Of a stretch of 64,000 nucleotides of DNA, positions 22,603-34,598 are shown piece by piece. Position numbers and translations under genes: made by a program. The DNA lies in assembly GCF_028502605.1 (NCBI RefSeq), contig NC_079235.1, positions 868,001-932,000 of the forward strand, given 5' to 3'. The notes beneath the pieces were generated by a model. It had not been told where the DNA came from. It did not search any database and was given only the letters and a program-made list of their open reading frames with translations. Positions within the stretch are counted from its first letter, which is position 1. Each line of letters starts with the position of its first letter. The DNA comes from Trichoderma breve (Eukaryota; Ascomycota; Sordariomycetes; Hypocreales; Hypocreaceae).

Positions 22603-24567
22603 ATGTCGACATACAACTACGCACCTCCTCCCCCTCCGCCCCCTACTTCTGGCGGTGCCAGCTACGGACAGTCGAATTCGCCTCCCTACGGCCAGAATCG
22701 CGGCGGCGGATCAGGCAGCCGTCGGGGTGGCCACTACCACGGGGGCCGTGGCGACTATCATAGCTCGCAACCGCGATATGAATACACTGGGCAGCCATAC
22801 CCTGCCCAACACGCAGTGCCGTATGGGAGCGCCCATCCTCCAGCGAATGGCTATCCAGCTCCTCAGCCGCAGTGGGCTCCAGAGCATGGCCATGCTCCTA
22901 CACATCATGCCCACCCTCACGCTCCTGTCCCGCTCTCTGCGTCGAATTACCATCCAAACTATGCTCCTCAACCGTATCCCCCGTCTCAGTACCCCCAGCA
23001 GACTGCTTATCCAGCCCCTCAACCTTACCCCTATCAAGCCCCCCCTCCTCCCCCGAATCAGCCCCAGTGGAACAGTCAAGGAGCTCCCCAGGCATTCGGG
23101 GGTGGTAGCAGAGGCCGTGGAGGCTACGGCGATCGTGGAGGCCACAAGCCGTCTCATGGAGTACCTCCTGTCCGTCACGGCCATGAGTATGATGCGGCAC
23201 CTCCTCCGATGATTAGCGGTTTTCCTCAGCAGTACCCCCCTGATCCTCGGGTTGCTCATTATCCTCCGCCGCAATATGCTTATGCAGCACCTCCACCACC
23301 TCCTACTACCTCTCGCCACCAGGATTCCTCACATAACCAGTACTCTCGTCGAGGACGTGGTGGGCATAGAGATGGTAGCAACAAGGGGCGAGGCGGTCAT
23401 CATTCACATCACCATCATGGAGCCGGTGAAAAGTCACGCCCGCCAAAGCCACCGAGTAGCAGCGTTGACAGTGCTGCAAAGCCCGACAAGCCCGAATCTC
23501 CCTCGGCTGGCAAGAAGAAGAAGAGAAAGACCAACACCCTGGGCTTGACCCCTGGAGTTGATTCTGAAACGGAAGATGACGAGGGAGAAGAAAAGACACT
23601 CACTGAGCTCATTGGCCAAGAAGCCCTCAAGTAAGTAACACTCTGACAGATTTTGTTTTATCCCGTACCGTTATTAACCGAACTTCCCTGGTTCAGCATT
23701 AGCGATGTTGCGGCGTTCATTGCAGAGCGAAAGAAGAAGTTTCCCACCAGAGGGCGTGTCGAAGCCAAAAAGGCCGCCGAGTTGGCGCAAAGAGAAGAGG
23801 ACAAGGCTGCCTCTCTGGAGAAGGAGGCTGATAGACTGAGGAAGCAACTGCGCAAAGTCGAGTTTTCCATCAAAAGAAAGCGAGAGCAGGGTGACGAGGG
23901 TGACGAGATGCGAGATCCCTCTGATGACTCCTCAGATGATGAGCCAGAAGTCATGTCTAGCCGTACCAAAACGGTGCCTACTCCTCCTCCCTCGGCCAAC
24001 AAGGCTGATATCACCAGACACTGCAAATATTACTCTACCGGTGGAACTTGCGGGAAGAAGGGCAAGTGCCGCTTCGTTCATGATCCCCAAGCTAGGGAAG
24101 CGGCCATCAAAGAACGCGAGGCCAATAACGGCCGCTTGACCATCCAGCAGCGGTTGATTCTAAACGACAAAGAGCAAGAAGACTTGGCCATCCTCCAGTC
24201 TATTCAGTATCTTCGCGAAAAGGGCCTCATGAACACTGCTGGCGCATCAGCGGCGAGCCAGGCCAGCGGCGAAGAAAAGCGCACGCTCGCATCCACTCCC
24301 ACACCAGCTTCTACATCCACACCTGCTTCAACGTCTGCGCCTGCTTCTGTTTCTGCTTCTACACTGCCACCTTCTACGTCTTCCCTTCCTGCTATCCCTC
24401 CGCAGCCTGCCAAGAGGGAACCGCCTCGCAGAAGCAACCCGCCTCCCTCCATCATACCCACCGCCAATAGTATCAGCGGTCAGGGGGTCCGGCACTATCA
24501 AGGTTGGCTCCTCAAGCCGTATGGCAGCTCAAGTGGCAAGCAATCACAGAGCGACGATCTTCCTTGA
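22603..24567 (+). CDS. NUFIP1-domain and CCCH zinc-finger protein (632 aa)
   Basis: Likely RNA-associated protein. Exons: 22603-23630 and 23697-24567 (1899 nt; 66-nt intron). Residues 1-340 are low-complexity: Pro/Gln/Tyr-rich with RGG/GRGG patches and His runs, typical of RNA-binding disordered regions. Just after the intron, NISDVAAFIAERKKKFPTRG matches the NUFIP1 domain, used in box C/D snoRNP assembly (Rsa1/NUFIP family). A coiled, charged stretch follows. A CCCH finger with C-x8-C-x5-C-x3-H spacing spans C452 to H471. The C-terminus has a Thr/Ser/Pro/Ala repeat (TPASTSTPASTSAP). Yeast Rsa1 lacks a CCCH finger; the fused form is seen in filamentous fungi and animals. Function is inferred from the domains. 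Confidence 0.88.
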
Positions 24568-25909
24568 TCCCATTGTTTGGGTCTGCATACACACTCATAT
24601 ATATACTCTCTCTTTTCTCAAACTGTTGAAACCCGTCAGTGTTTACTTGGACACTTGAAACCTCGCAACTACAAAACCCGTGGTCGCACTCTTCTATTCT
24701 ATCTTGTTGTTTCAGAACATACATGCTTGCTCGAGAAAAAAAAAATCATTGGACGGCGTTATCTTCACTATTTCTTCTTCTTTTTGCAAGTGTAACAAAG
24801 GGGGGCGTCAATGGCTGTTAGAATGGCAGGCGTCGCCACAGGCTTGATGCTCAGGAGACAATGCTTCCCTTCGGCTTGGATATCGATGCACACCATTATC
24901 ATCACCTGTTCATGCTTTCCGTGGGCTGGTGCCTTCTTTGCCAACCGCGCTCACATAATGCCTGACACATCGTGTATCTTGTGAGGGTGGCGAGGGGCAA
25001 GAAGCCATCTGCCTTCACGACTAATGATGTTTCTTACAATTGACTGTTTATAGGATCCAGATTGACTTGGTCGAAAAAAAAACGTAACCGTACAAGGGAC
25101 AAGTTGGTTGATACTATTACTGCATACCTAGGTGGAACAAAGAAAAAAAGACGACTTTATTAGAATTGCGGTGTTATATACTTTCTCTTTTTTATTGTTT
25201 CTCGGATGTAGTTGGCGAATGGGAATTTGTTACATAGGCTTCATACTAGGTTACGGTAGTCAATAAGACTTGTTTTGTTCTGCTTGGATTGGTATATATC
25301 AAAGCATCATTTGACAATTATAAACTGCGTTGACTTTCCCTGTCAAAAAAAGAACTAAGCTATCCTCACACATTGTCCGAACCAGGACACTTGGGGAGTC
25401 AGTTTCCTATATCTACGCCATACAATGCAAATTCCAACCCTTTAAACACCGCTGACTTGAAAAAACAAACCAAAGCGAAAGAACAAAAAAAAAATGAGGC
25501 GAAGAAAAAAGCAAATATGAACAAAAGCAAAAGCAAAAGCAAAAAAAAAAAAAAAAAAAAAACGGACTGGGAAAGCCACAAGTCTGGGGGAGAGTAGCGC
25601 AGACTTTTGAAAATAAAAACTCCGTCGCTAATGACCTGAAACGGTAGACACACGGGTAACCACTTCTGCTGCAACGCTCACTTTCTTTCCTCATGCTTCC
25701 TTTCTTTCTTCCTCCATGCTGCCAAACTCAACCCCCTACTAATCCACGTCCCCAAGTCTCGCAATGAAGCGATCCGTTTTCAAGAATTACCTGAATTACC
25801 CAATGTCCAGAAGAGTGAAGAGTCGTAAGAAGAAGAGAGAGAAATCGATCTGAGCGTCTTCCAAAGGCATGGCACAGCTAAAGGGGTGAAACTTTCACGT
25901 TCCCTTCCT
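24568..25909. other. Intergenic region between two convergent genes
   Basis: Convergent 3' regions. It contains an (AAAAGC)n run leading into a poly-A tract of about 23 bases (25520-25562) and several shorter A/T runs. A 74-codon frame over it encodes only Lys-rich low complexity. No gene supported. Confidence 0.5.
25520..25562. repeat. (AAAAGC)n and poly-A tract
   Basis: Several aaaagc units merge into an uninterrupted A run of over 20 bases. It may be a slippage-prone microsatellite; the length in an assembly could be unreliable. Confidence 0.7.
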
Positions 25910-27038
25910 TTAGCGTCGATTAGCCCGCAAGGATTCGAGTGCTTTACGCTTCCTCTCTTCCTTTGCCATCTTTAGCGATTTCTCAAGTCGTTCCTCCTGC
26001 AAATCTTCGCGGCGAGCAATCTGCTCTGCCATTCGTTCTTCGTCATCAATGTCGTCCATGCCAGCTTCCATGTCGGATGAAGCGTCAGATGCATAACCAT
26101 AGCGTTGACCGTCGTCTTCCTCGTCATCATAATCGATGAAGTCGTCCATGTCCTCGTCGTAGTCATCTTCGTACCGTGATCGCCTGGATGTGCCGGGTCT
26201 GGGAGGAGGGGCATTGAGCAGGGCACCCCCACGTGGAGCGCTGCCGCCTTTCTTTGACACAGCGCCCGGTTTAGGTCGGGCGGTTCCGGTATAACCGGTG
26301 GTTGCCACTGCAGCTTTTTTCACCTTCTTTTCCGGCTCCTCGGGCGCTTTTCTTGAAGATGTCATGCCCTTGGCTGTGGGTCGGGACGCCGCACCGTTCC
26401 GGTCAGCTTTTGATGAAGCATTCCCGTTGGTACCATTGCGTTGTGCCGGCTTTGACGATCCTTTGTAGCCAGCAGGTTGCCTCTTGCCCTGAGCGCCCGA
26501 CGGTGCACCCTTCACATCGCCCCTCTCTTTTTCCCTCTTGATGGCTCCTTTCTCAACCTTCTTGTGTTGAATTTTGCCGACTTGGCCCATCACGGCCTGT
26601 GCCCGTTGGGCTCGGGCAAGGATTTCGGCATAGGAGCCCTTCTTCGGGGGAGCTTTGGGCTTGCCCGAGTCGACTGGGGGTGGGGGTGGTTTGCTAGCAA
26701 CAACTGGCTTCGCTGGTCGACTAGCAATATTCACCGTCTTCGAAGGGATCGGAGTCGGTCTCGGTAAAGTGGCGGTCAGGGGCCGCTGGGGCACCTTTGC
26801 CGGCTCTGCGAAGAGACGCGGTGTCTTGGAGTCATTCCTGGGAAGATCATCATCTGCTTTGCGTTTGATAGAAACGCTAGGAATTCGCTGAATAGCGGGC
26901 GCAGGGCTGTCCGAGGACTTTCCACCGCTGATTTGGGCTAGAAGATCCCCAATCTGGTAATCTGCATTAGCTACCACGGCTGCTGATGCCCAAGCTTGGC
27001 TGGGGAAAGAATGGGGGGAAGCGGCGACTTACCGGCAT
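25910..27038 (-). CDS. SPT2: SPT2 chromatin protein, histone H3-H4 chaperone (349 aa)
   Basis: Nuclear elongation-linked histone chaperone. The coding sequence starts with a 6-nt exon (27038-27033, Met-Pro) joined over a 79-nt intron (26954-27032) to 26953-25910, giving MP-IGDLLAQISGG, the family's N-terminal box. The acceptor chosen is the second of two nearby AGs, because the first breaks the frame. The middle is basic and Pro/Lys/Ala-rich (KAPPKKGSYAEILARAQRAQ). The end has an acidic patch (DEDMDDFIDYDDEEDD) and the conserved SPT2 helix (EERMAEQIARREDLQEERL to KRKALESLRANRR) that binds H3-H4. Total 1050 nt. Confidence 0.9.
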
Positions 27039-27938
27039 CGTGTCTGTCGTGAGACCTGTACTTCGCTTCGAAATCGTGAATATTCTAGCGAAATCTTTCA
27101 CGTAGCCCTCTTGAGATGATTACACGCCGTGCTTCATGGATGAAGTTGCTCCTCCGCTCATCTAGCGAAAGAGGAAGCGAATCGGCGCCGAAGCACGCTC
27201 CCCTCACGCAAAGAAACAAAAGGCCCTTGAAAGGGTGCTTATCGAACGGTCGTGCGCGCGCTTCGAGAGGATCGGAGGCAGATTCTGGGAGAAAAGGTGT
27301 GAGAGAGATGGATAAGATATGCAAAGCTCCTATCAGCAGAGACAAGAGAGATAGAGATGATGTTTTTTCTTTCAGCAAGTTGGCATGGCACGTCCAGAGA
27401 AAAAGCGTAAGGTGAGAGGCTGGCCAACGCACCTTTTGCCGGTAGAGCTACGGATGTAAAATAATTGGCGCCACACTGCCGGGGACGAAGTCGAGATGCA
27501 CGTGACGCATCTGTGGCGGTGCGATAAGGATTATGATAAGAATCGTGATAAGGAATTGGGGCTGAACTCCACGCCCTAAAGCGGATCGCCCTTTCGCCTA
27601 GCTGTGAATTTTAGCGCCCACAGATGTAAAATGCCCTGCAACTTCTAGAGCGGGAACTTTTTTTCTACTTTTGTTCCGACAACTAGCCATCAAACCACCA
27701 GAACTCGAAGGTCTCAGTCTCCGCCCAACTTGCGGTTAAAGTGATTGATTTCTCGTGTTCCTCTTGAACCTCCTAAAAGTGAGTGCTTCTATCTCTATTC
27801 CTCTGTGGCAGCTGCAGCAATTCGATCGACTCGAAATCAGACATTGCCGTCTCTTTCATCGACCTGCTGCATCCCGCCGTGTGGAAAACATACAGATCAA
27901 GATTCCTAACAAATTCTTCCTTTTGCAGAACTTTCAAA
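27039..27938. promoter_or_regulatory. Divergent promoter SPT2 / ribosomal P2, with 5' UTR intron of P2
   Basis: A 900-bp region. The last 160 bp hold a spliced leader of the P2 gene (listed separately). A 115-codon minus-strand frame at 27085-27432 shows no domain features and ends just upstream of SPT2. Confidence 0.5.
27779..27928 (+). other. 5' UTR intron of the ribosomal P2 gene
   Basis: Donor gtgagt at 27779 and acceptor ttttgcag ending at 27928, ten bases before the start codon at 27939. Length 150 nt. Leader introns are common in fungal ribosomal protein genes. Confidence 0.7.
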
Positions 27939-28344
27939 ATGAAGCACCTCGCAGCTTACCTCCTGCTCAACCTCGGCGGCAACGCCTCCCCCTCTGCTGA
28001 GGACATCAAGTCCGTCCTCAGCTCCGTCGGCATTGAGGCCGAGGATGAGCGTCTCGAGAAGCTCATCTCTGAGCTCTCTGGCAAGGACGTCAACGAGGTA
28101 TGGGCACCATCTCCAGAGTGAAAACTTTTTCTTCCCAAGCAGTGCAACTAACATTCTCTCTCTTTTCTAGCTGATCGCCGCTGGCTCTGAGAAGCTCGCT
28201 TCCGTTCCCTCTGGCGGTGCTGGTGCTGCTGCCGCTGGTGGCGCCGCCGCCGGTGGTGCTGCCGCCGCTGAGGAGAAGGCCGAGGAGAAGGAGGAGGAGA
28301 AGGAGGAGTCCGACGAGGATATGGGCTTCGGTCTCTTCGACTAA
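27939..28344 (+). CDS. RPP2: 60S acidic ribosomal protein P2 (110 aa)
   Basis: Stalk protein of the large ribosomal subunit that recruits translation GTPases. Exons: 27939-28097 and 28171-28344 (333 nt). The N-terminal dimerisation domain begins [21 protein letters not shown]; an Ala/Gly hinge follows (GGAGAAAAGGAAAGG), then the acidic C-terminal tail ending [11 protein letters not shown], the universal P-protein terminus. The start [10 protein letters not shown] identifies P2 and not P1. A 150-nt leader intron lies upstream. Confidence 0.97.
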
Positions 28345-29088
28345 GCGATCTATTTCTAAAGATCTGCAAAGTTACGACCCTCTACGAATTTCGGAAAAGT
28401 TACGAGCATGTTGTGCGGTTAATCTAGCATGGCTCTGGTGTCGTGGGAGGATTGACTGCTCATGGCTGGCATGGCGGCCTTAATCAGCTGACATAGAAAG
28501 TCCAATCATGAAATTGACGACTTGCCGTTTTTCGAATACTTGTTTCTCCCATTTTGAATTGTGTGATGTTGGTGTCGACGTGACTGGGTCGTAGCTGAGA
28601 AGATGGGGCAATGCCATTGCTTTTGCTCTCCACGTGAATTTCGCCAATTACTACGAAGCCAGAGAGAATAGATATCAGTACCTAAAAAATAGCTGGTTCA
28701 CAATCTTGTAATTCATCTTAGTATTTTGATTCTAGCCAATGCACTCCGTTTAAGACGTATGAGATCGACTACCCTGTACCAAGGGGGTCACCAAAGGGGA
28801 CAACAGCAGTAGAACATTCAACGGCGCAATGCTGGCAGGGGATAAAAATGCCAATGCTTTTTTACAAATAGCGATTCAACAGGAGCAAATAATTGTAATA
28901 TATAAAGCAATGGGTAAATATATTGGCTAAATGTGGTTCAAATAAAGCATACTAGGCTGTAATTCCAACAAAGTATCAGTGTTGCCCAGAGAATAAACTC
29001 GCTCCCGAATCCATATCATAAGCATGTCCGATTTACCAACAATAAACGAATTAACATTAATCATGACTTCATACCTTTCAAGCTTCAT
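28345..29088. other. Intergenic region between convergent genes
   Basis: Convergent 3' flanks of P2 and the PPxY membrane protein. A/T-rich from about 28860 onward. No gene or repeat supported. Confidence 0.45.
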
Positions 29089-30300
29089 TCATGAGTCTCG
29101 TTTTTCTGGTCGATACGCAGACTCAGGCGCTGCCCACGAAAATACGGGGGCTCTCCCATTTGCTTCTATTATCTCCAGTTCCTCATATGGCGGTGGTAAA
29201 GCCGAAGCGCCCTCGTCAATAGACGTAGGTAATTCGACAGGATGTCGAGATGTAGATGGAGGGCTGCTTTACATATATATCAGTTACAGCTACAAAAAGA
29301 AATCAACTCCTTGCAAATGTGGGAATAAAAACTTACTGATGTGATAGCGTACCGCTCCCATCCACAACAGGCACCGTCAGAGGAGGATGAGAATGATACG
29401 GCGTAGTCTCCGGCGCCGAAAGCTCCCCTATAACTTCGTTTGTGGCATCAAGTTCAACCGGTGTTGTCTCTGTCTGGACATCGTCCCTCGGGCTTTCCAG
29501 TGTCGTCTCTCCCTCGACATCGACCCTCAGGCTTTCCAGCGGCTCAGCTTGTTTCTTTCGAGATTGACATGTCAACCCCCTGCAAGCGGCACGAGGCACC
29601 AACATCAGGCAGCAGCATAAGTTCCAGCAGGGATGGTAGCGAGGAGAGCAACAGGGAGCATCTTCCACACATTCTTCAATCGACATAGTGTATAACACGA
29701 CGACGATGACAACGACGGTAACTCCGATGGAGAGACCTACGATTTCGCCCTTTGTCAGATCTCTGGAAGAAGGTGGTGAGGAGGTATCTGATTGTTCAAG
29801 AGCCGGAGCTGCTGAAGACGTAGAAGTTGCCGTGACTGTCAGAGATGAAGACGAATCCGTAGTTGTTTCTCGCGGTATAGTATGAGTTATGAACGTTGTA
29901 AGCCGTGGAGCCGAAGAGAACTCCTCGTTTGCCGGCTTCAGCTTAGGTATGAATCCCGGTAGAGGGGCATAGGCAGCAGGATGAGGAGGAAACAGAGCAT
30001 GGTGAGACGACGGCGTGGGAGAAACAGATGGTATATCCGAAAATGATGTTGATGTCCCGACAGAATCTGTAAATTTAAGTTATTACACTCGCTCAAATCT
30101 CTCCATTATGAGCACATACCAGTAGGTGTCACCGTTCCATCGTATACCATTATAGTTGTCGTCAAGTAGATAGGGTCAGGAGTCTCCGATACTATCACCG
30201 TCGCTCTGCCGAAGGCCCTTCCGCTGAACACCGTCGCAACAAATAGCAACCTGCGAAGACACCACATCATAACACAGAGATGACTTTCTCTTCTCATCAA
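29089..30300 (-). CDS. Single-pass membrane protein with Ser/Thr-rich ectodomain, Cys-rich juxtamembrane tail and PPxY motif (361 aa)
   Basis: No named family recognised. Exons: 30300-30120, 30066-29337, 29263-29089 (1086 nt); an alternative last acceptor 3 nt upstream would add one residue. Layout: signal peptide (CLRRLLFVATVFSGRAFG), a Ser/Thr/Pro-rich extracellular part likely to be O-glycosylated, one membrane helix (IVGLSIGVTVVVIVVVLYTM), then a cytosolic Cys cluster (CVEDAPCCSP, CWNLCCCLML) that may be palmitoylated, and an acidic tail. The third exon adds LPPPYEELEI, a PPxY site that could bind WW domains of an Rsp5/Nedd4-type ubiquitin ligase. This suggests a cell-surface sensor or trafficking adaptor, by inference only. 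The start could also be the Met at residue 11. Confidence 0.75.
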
Positions 30301-30974
30301 AAATCACCGCATGATGTTGTTCATAAATGTACCGCAACGCATAACTGGTAGAAAGGATAAAAGCATAAGATGGGAGCGCAGAAGTCTTGTAGCTTTGTCT
30401 AATATCAGATCTGAAAGACAAACACTCATTGCACTGCCGGATCTAGCCACATTTGACAACGTATCAAAGGGAACGGCACTTGGTGACACGGAATGCAGAG
30501 GCCAGTATACGGCCTTGCGTAAACTTGACAAGAAGGCTGTGAGGTGAGAGAGAAAGAGCCGCATTTGGACGTGAGAGGGGTGTTGTTAGTTTGTAGGGGA
30601 CTCTGTAAATAGAATGGCACGAATATCTGGCTGTTGTATTTGATGATGATCGAATCGTCTATGGAGGATCTATTCAGGGTGCTGAGGCTTTCATCGACCA
30701 AATCTTTGATCTTTGGCCCCTCTCTTCTAATGGAGTCTGTTGCTTCCACCAATACCTAACCGCTGCTGCCTGTGTGTTGCCGGAGTTGAACAGAGCATAA
30801 AGCCCAAGATGCATATTCTATTTCTAGTGGCGAACTTCCTTTATGCACACCGCATCTCTCACTAGGCAGCTGCTCTAGACCAACGTCATCTGAAGTCGAC
30901 GGAACGTGTAGAGCTTATGAGGGGGTCGGTTTGTTTCATCCCTACTTATCACGGCACACGCCTATAACCATCTT
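30301..30974. other. Intergenic region
   Basis: Promoter of the PPxY membrane protein and 3' flank of ALG6. Overlapping 80-110-codon frames on both strands have no domain-like features. Confidence 0.45.
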
Positions 30975-32830
30975 CTACTGCGTCTTCGCTTTAGTCTTGG
31001 GAGTGCTTGCCAAGAATTCCGTCTCTCGCAAAAGCCTCCAGAGGCACCACAGATAACAGATGGAGAAGCCAGCCGCACCTACACCGACGTTGGCAACAAC
31101 CCACAAATCAGGTTTGCCGGGTGGCGGCACGACAAAGGCCTCGACAACGTGCCACGCCGCCATGGTTACATAGAAGGTGCTTTGTAGCAGAGCCGTGCCC
31201 CATTGAACAAGCTTGGACTGTCCTTCTTGGAAAGGCGCGTTCCAGGAGGCTGGGGGCAGGCCCAGGAGATACGCCCAAAGCAGGGTGAGGGCTGCATACG
31301 GCACTCTGAGATCGACCCGATGCAACAAAGGAAACATTGTCCAAGCGCCTAGGATGTTGGCAAAGCCTACCCAAGCACGGACCTCGCCGCTCATACCTTG
31401 TTTACCGGCCAGGAGCAACGTCATAGGCATCAGCGGAAGAAGGACGCTCTTCTCGTGGACCTGCCAGCTGAAGAGGAAAAAGCCCCATGCAGTGGCCGCA
31501 AAGGCAACCGGAAGCGCTGACTTGCGTGGGCGTAAGAATAGGATGAGGTTAGGAGGGATGATGGACAGAAGAGTTGCCCCCAGAGCAGCCTTCTGGAGAA
31601 GCTCGACGGGGTAGTTGCGCAACTTGATAACAGTGTTGAGCGCACACCAGAAGTTTGCGACCTTGTCTTCAAAGAGACCGCGAGAAAAGGGGAATACTCG
31701 ATGGACCATTTGCACAAGCTGCTCAACAATGGGATAGTAAAAGTTCTGGGGGTCAATGTAATTGGTGATGAAGGAGAAAATGGGGAGCGGTGCCGTAGCT
31801 CCATTGAGCTCGGGCCTTGCGTCAATCCCACGGTGCTTGTCGTAGAGCACGCCGAGTGCCAGAGGCAGAACAAGAACACCGAAAGAGACAGCGGTAACCA
31901 ATGCAATGCCAAACAACCTGCTAGGATTGATGCCCGTGGTGATGCATCTTCCGAGTAGGTAGGAGAAGACGCTAAAGGCATAGTAGAGAGCCATTTGCTT
32001 GAATCCCAGGGCGGCAACAAAGAAGACGGCCGCCCACTTGTATCGCTCAGCGAGCATACTCGACATGCTGGCTACGACAAACCCGAGCATGACAGTGTTG
32101 TACTGAAAATGCACATGGTCGATGAGAATCACCGAAGGCTGCATGAGAATGGCCACAAGGGCCAGGTTGCTCGTCCAAGTATTCACACCATTGAGTCTGC
32201 TGAACCGTCGCACGAAGACTGTAGCGGCGGGGACAAAAATCAGATATTCGGACGCAATGACTGTTGCTCTCATGAAAATCTTGAGCATTGGGTCATGGGA
32301 GCCGCGCGACGACATGAGGGCGAACCACTCCGGATTGATGAGGGAGCCAATCTTGCCCAGCACCCAGCTATGATATGCCGTGAGAGGCGGATAGTCCAGC
32401 CCCCACCACTCCAGGTCGTGAAAGTACCACTGAGAGATTGGAAGATTCGCGGTGATTTCCATCCAGTGGCGCTGAGCTTCGTAGTCGCCAAACAGGGGCG
32501 GTCGTTGGAATCCTGTAATCGCGACGCAGCATCGTCTGTCGTCAGTCCCAGATCACCCAAACAACAAAACACCAAACGCAACAAGTCCAATTGGCTCTCA
32601 CCAGAGTACCCCCAAAGCCCAGCCGCCCATCGAAACAGCCCAACAACCATCAGGACCAGCGGCAGCACTTCCCATTGCGACAGCGACGTGCGCGCCGGCC
32701 ACATGAAGGCGGCCAAGGGAAAGGCTGGAGTGCGCACGAGGGCTTCGAACTTGCGCGGCTTGTCGGCGTCATTTTCGGGCTTGTTGGCTTTGCGCCGGGG
32801 CTTGTGCGGCGAAGGACTTGGGGCGGGCAT
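30975..32830 (-). CDS. ALG6: Dolichyl-P-Glc:Man9GlcNAc2-PP-dolichol alpha-1,3-glucosyltransferase (588 aa)
   Basis: ER enzyme adding the first glucose to the lipid-linked N-glycan precursor. Exons: 32830-32602 and 32512-30975 (1767 nt; 89-nt intron). The luminal-loop signature WWGLDYPPLTAYHSWVLG, the DHVHFQYN motif and IFPFSRGLFEDKVANFWC-like sequence (here VFPFSRGLFEDKVANFWC) identify the ALG6/ALG8 family; the LDYPPL form and FQRPPLFGDYEAQRHWMEIT favour ALG6. About eleven hydrophobic segments are visible. The chosen start gives a basic Pro/Lys-rich cytosolic N-terminus; an in-frame ATG at 32935 would add 35 residues and is possible. It is head-to-head with palC. Confidence 0.92.
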
Positions 32831-33153
32831 TTTTGTGGTCACCGCATGAGGAGGAGAATTTTGGCGGGTGATGCGAGTTGCAAAAGGTGAAATTGAAGGT
32901 CGAGTTGAAGTGACACTTGGAGCTTTTGGCAGCATCTCCAGATTGGGGAATTTCAGTGGAGCTCCAATATCATATCATATCAACTACAGTGTGAAAAATG
33001 TCACTAAATGCACTGTATGGTGATGCTTGGTGTAAATGCCAAGGCGCTGGGGCAATCAATGTCTCTTTTCTGCAACCTTCTCCCAATTCCAGCTCGCAAA
33101 AGACATTGAACGCGAATACCAGTGCCCGCAACAGAACAGTCTCGTCCCTGATA
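32831..33153. promoter_or_regulatory. Compact divergent promoter ALG6 / palC
   Basis: Only 323 bp separate the two start codons (218 bp if ALG6 starts at 32935). A frame continues upstream of palC to 32998, but the conserved palC N-terminus begins at 33154. Confidence 0.5.
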
Positions 33154-34598
33154 ATGCCATTTCCATTCGTCCTACCGACCACCTCGGCCTTTTCCTTCTC
33201 CTCGTCCGTTAGCTGTGACTCTCACCCATCGCTGCCCCTCAGCGCGAGCACTTATCGCGGGGTTGTCAGAGACGCGCTCAAGAAGCACAAGAGACTTCCT
33301 CCCTCGTCTCAAACTGCAAATCTGAGCACTGTCATCTCCAGTTTAGAGAGTTATCTCCCATATCTCATCGCCATTGACGCCGGCTTAAGTAATCAACCTG
33401 TTAGCAATGAGACGGTCAACACAGTGTTGGAGTCGACTCCCTCCATCTCATGGAGACCAACGCTTTCTGGCGACCTCGTGCCTGGGCGTGAACGTCCCCG
33501 GGTGAATATTAATTCATTGGAATATGAGATTTATTTTACGCTGTCCACTTTGGGCTTCTCTCATGTCCTCATGGCACGGGCCGCGCTGCAGCCTCTCTAT
33601 TCCACCACTCAGGATTTCCAGGGGACACAAGAGCGGACAACCATCATGACAACGGCCACGAAATACTTGCTAGAGGCCGCTTCCATATACGACTATGCCG
33701 CCACAAGAAGTGAGCAGGTAATTGGCAACCCGCCTTGTGTCGACGTTTCACCTGCCATCCTCCGTGCTCTCGCTTCTCTCTGCCACGCCGAGGCAACGCT
33801 CTTGGCTGTGTTAAAAGACGACCCTTACCCAACAGCCGTGGCACAGGACAGGAATAAAAATGACAAAGAGTGGATGTTCAAGGCCCCCGATATCCCCAAA
33901 GTTCGAGCCCATCTCTACGCTCGCCTATGTCTCGCCGCATCTGAGCATGCTGCCAAAGCCTCGGCGCTATGCCAGTCAGCCAGGGCAGGACCAAGTGGCG
34001 TTAGCTCTGGATTCCTGCGATACTTGGAAGACTTACGGCGAACTAGCCGAGCAAAAGCTTGCCGATTCTTTGGAATCGATGCCGAGCTGGGTGGTGAGAC
34101 GGCAGAGGGGATTGCTTGGGCACGTGCTGGTTTACACGAACTCGGCATCGAGGTCAAGGATGCAAAGAAAGGTCTGAGCTTGAGCCGTACGATGAAAGGA
34201 TTTCATGAGAAGAGAGAAGATCGTCGAGTCGACAAAGAAACTACCTGGGGGGCCGATGCCGGCAAACTGGAAGAGACAAGAATCCTCGAGCTGCTCGACG
34301 CAAAATGGAGCAAGATTAATGATACGGTAAGCATTGTGATGCCTTTACACCTTTACCCAGCTAATTAGTGATGTAGATGAACACACGGCCAATTCCGCCC
34401 ATAAATGCTTTAATAAACAAGATGCCCTCGGGCCGTGAGATTCACACCATCAAACCCTATCAGGTCCCTACTTTAGATCGAGATGTGCTGGAAGCCATGC
34501 GAGCGCCCCCTGAACAGGGCGAAAATGTTGGAGGAGAGTTTAGTTCTGATGACGAAACTCTAGTCGAAGGTTCTACGACAAGGAGCTCATATTATTAA
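33154..34598 (+). CDS. palC: pH-response regulator PalC, BRO1-domain protein (464 aa)
   Basis: Component of the ambient-alkaline pH signalling pathway (Pal/Rim), linking ESCRT-III (Vps32) to PacC processing at plasma-membrane foci. Exons: 33154-34326 and 34377-34598 (1395 nt; 50-nt intron). The N-terminus [18 protein letters not shown] is the family signature, which is why this start is preferred to the upstream in-frame ATG at 32998. A BRO1-like helical domain follows ([49 protein letters not shown]). The second exon has [19 protein letters not shown] and an acidic tail, close to the usual PalC length. Confidence 0.92.

Noticed and set aside
22711..23319. Long antisense frame (202 codons) opposite the NUFIP1-like gene
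   Set aside because: Arg-rich mirror of the Pro/Gly/His-rich sense coding sequence.
25373..25597. 74-codon Lys-rich frame
   Set aside because: It is a translation of the AAAAGC/poly-A tract.
27085..27432. 115-codon minus-strand frame ending just upstream of SPT2
   Set aside because: Tested as an N-terminal extension of SPT2, but it ends in a stop before the junction; the Met-Pro micro-exon gives the conserved N-terminus.
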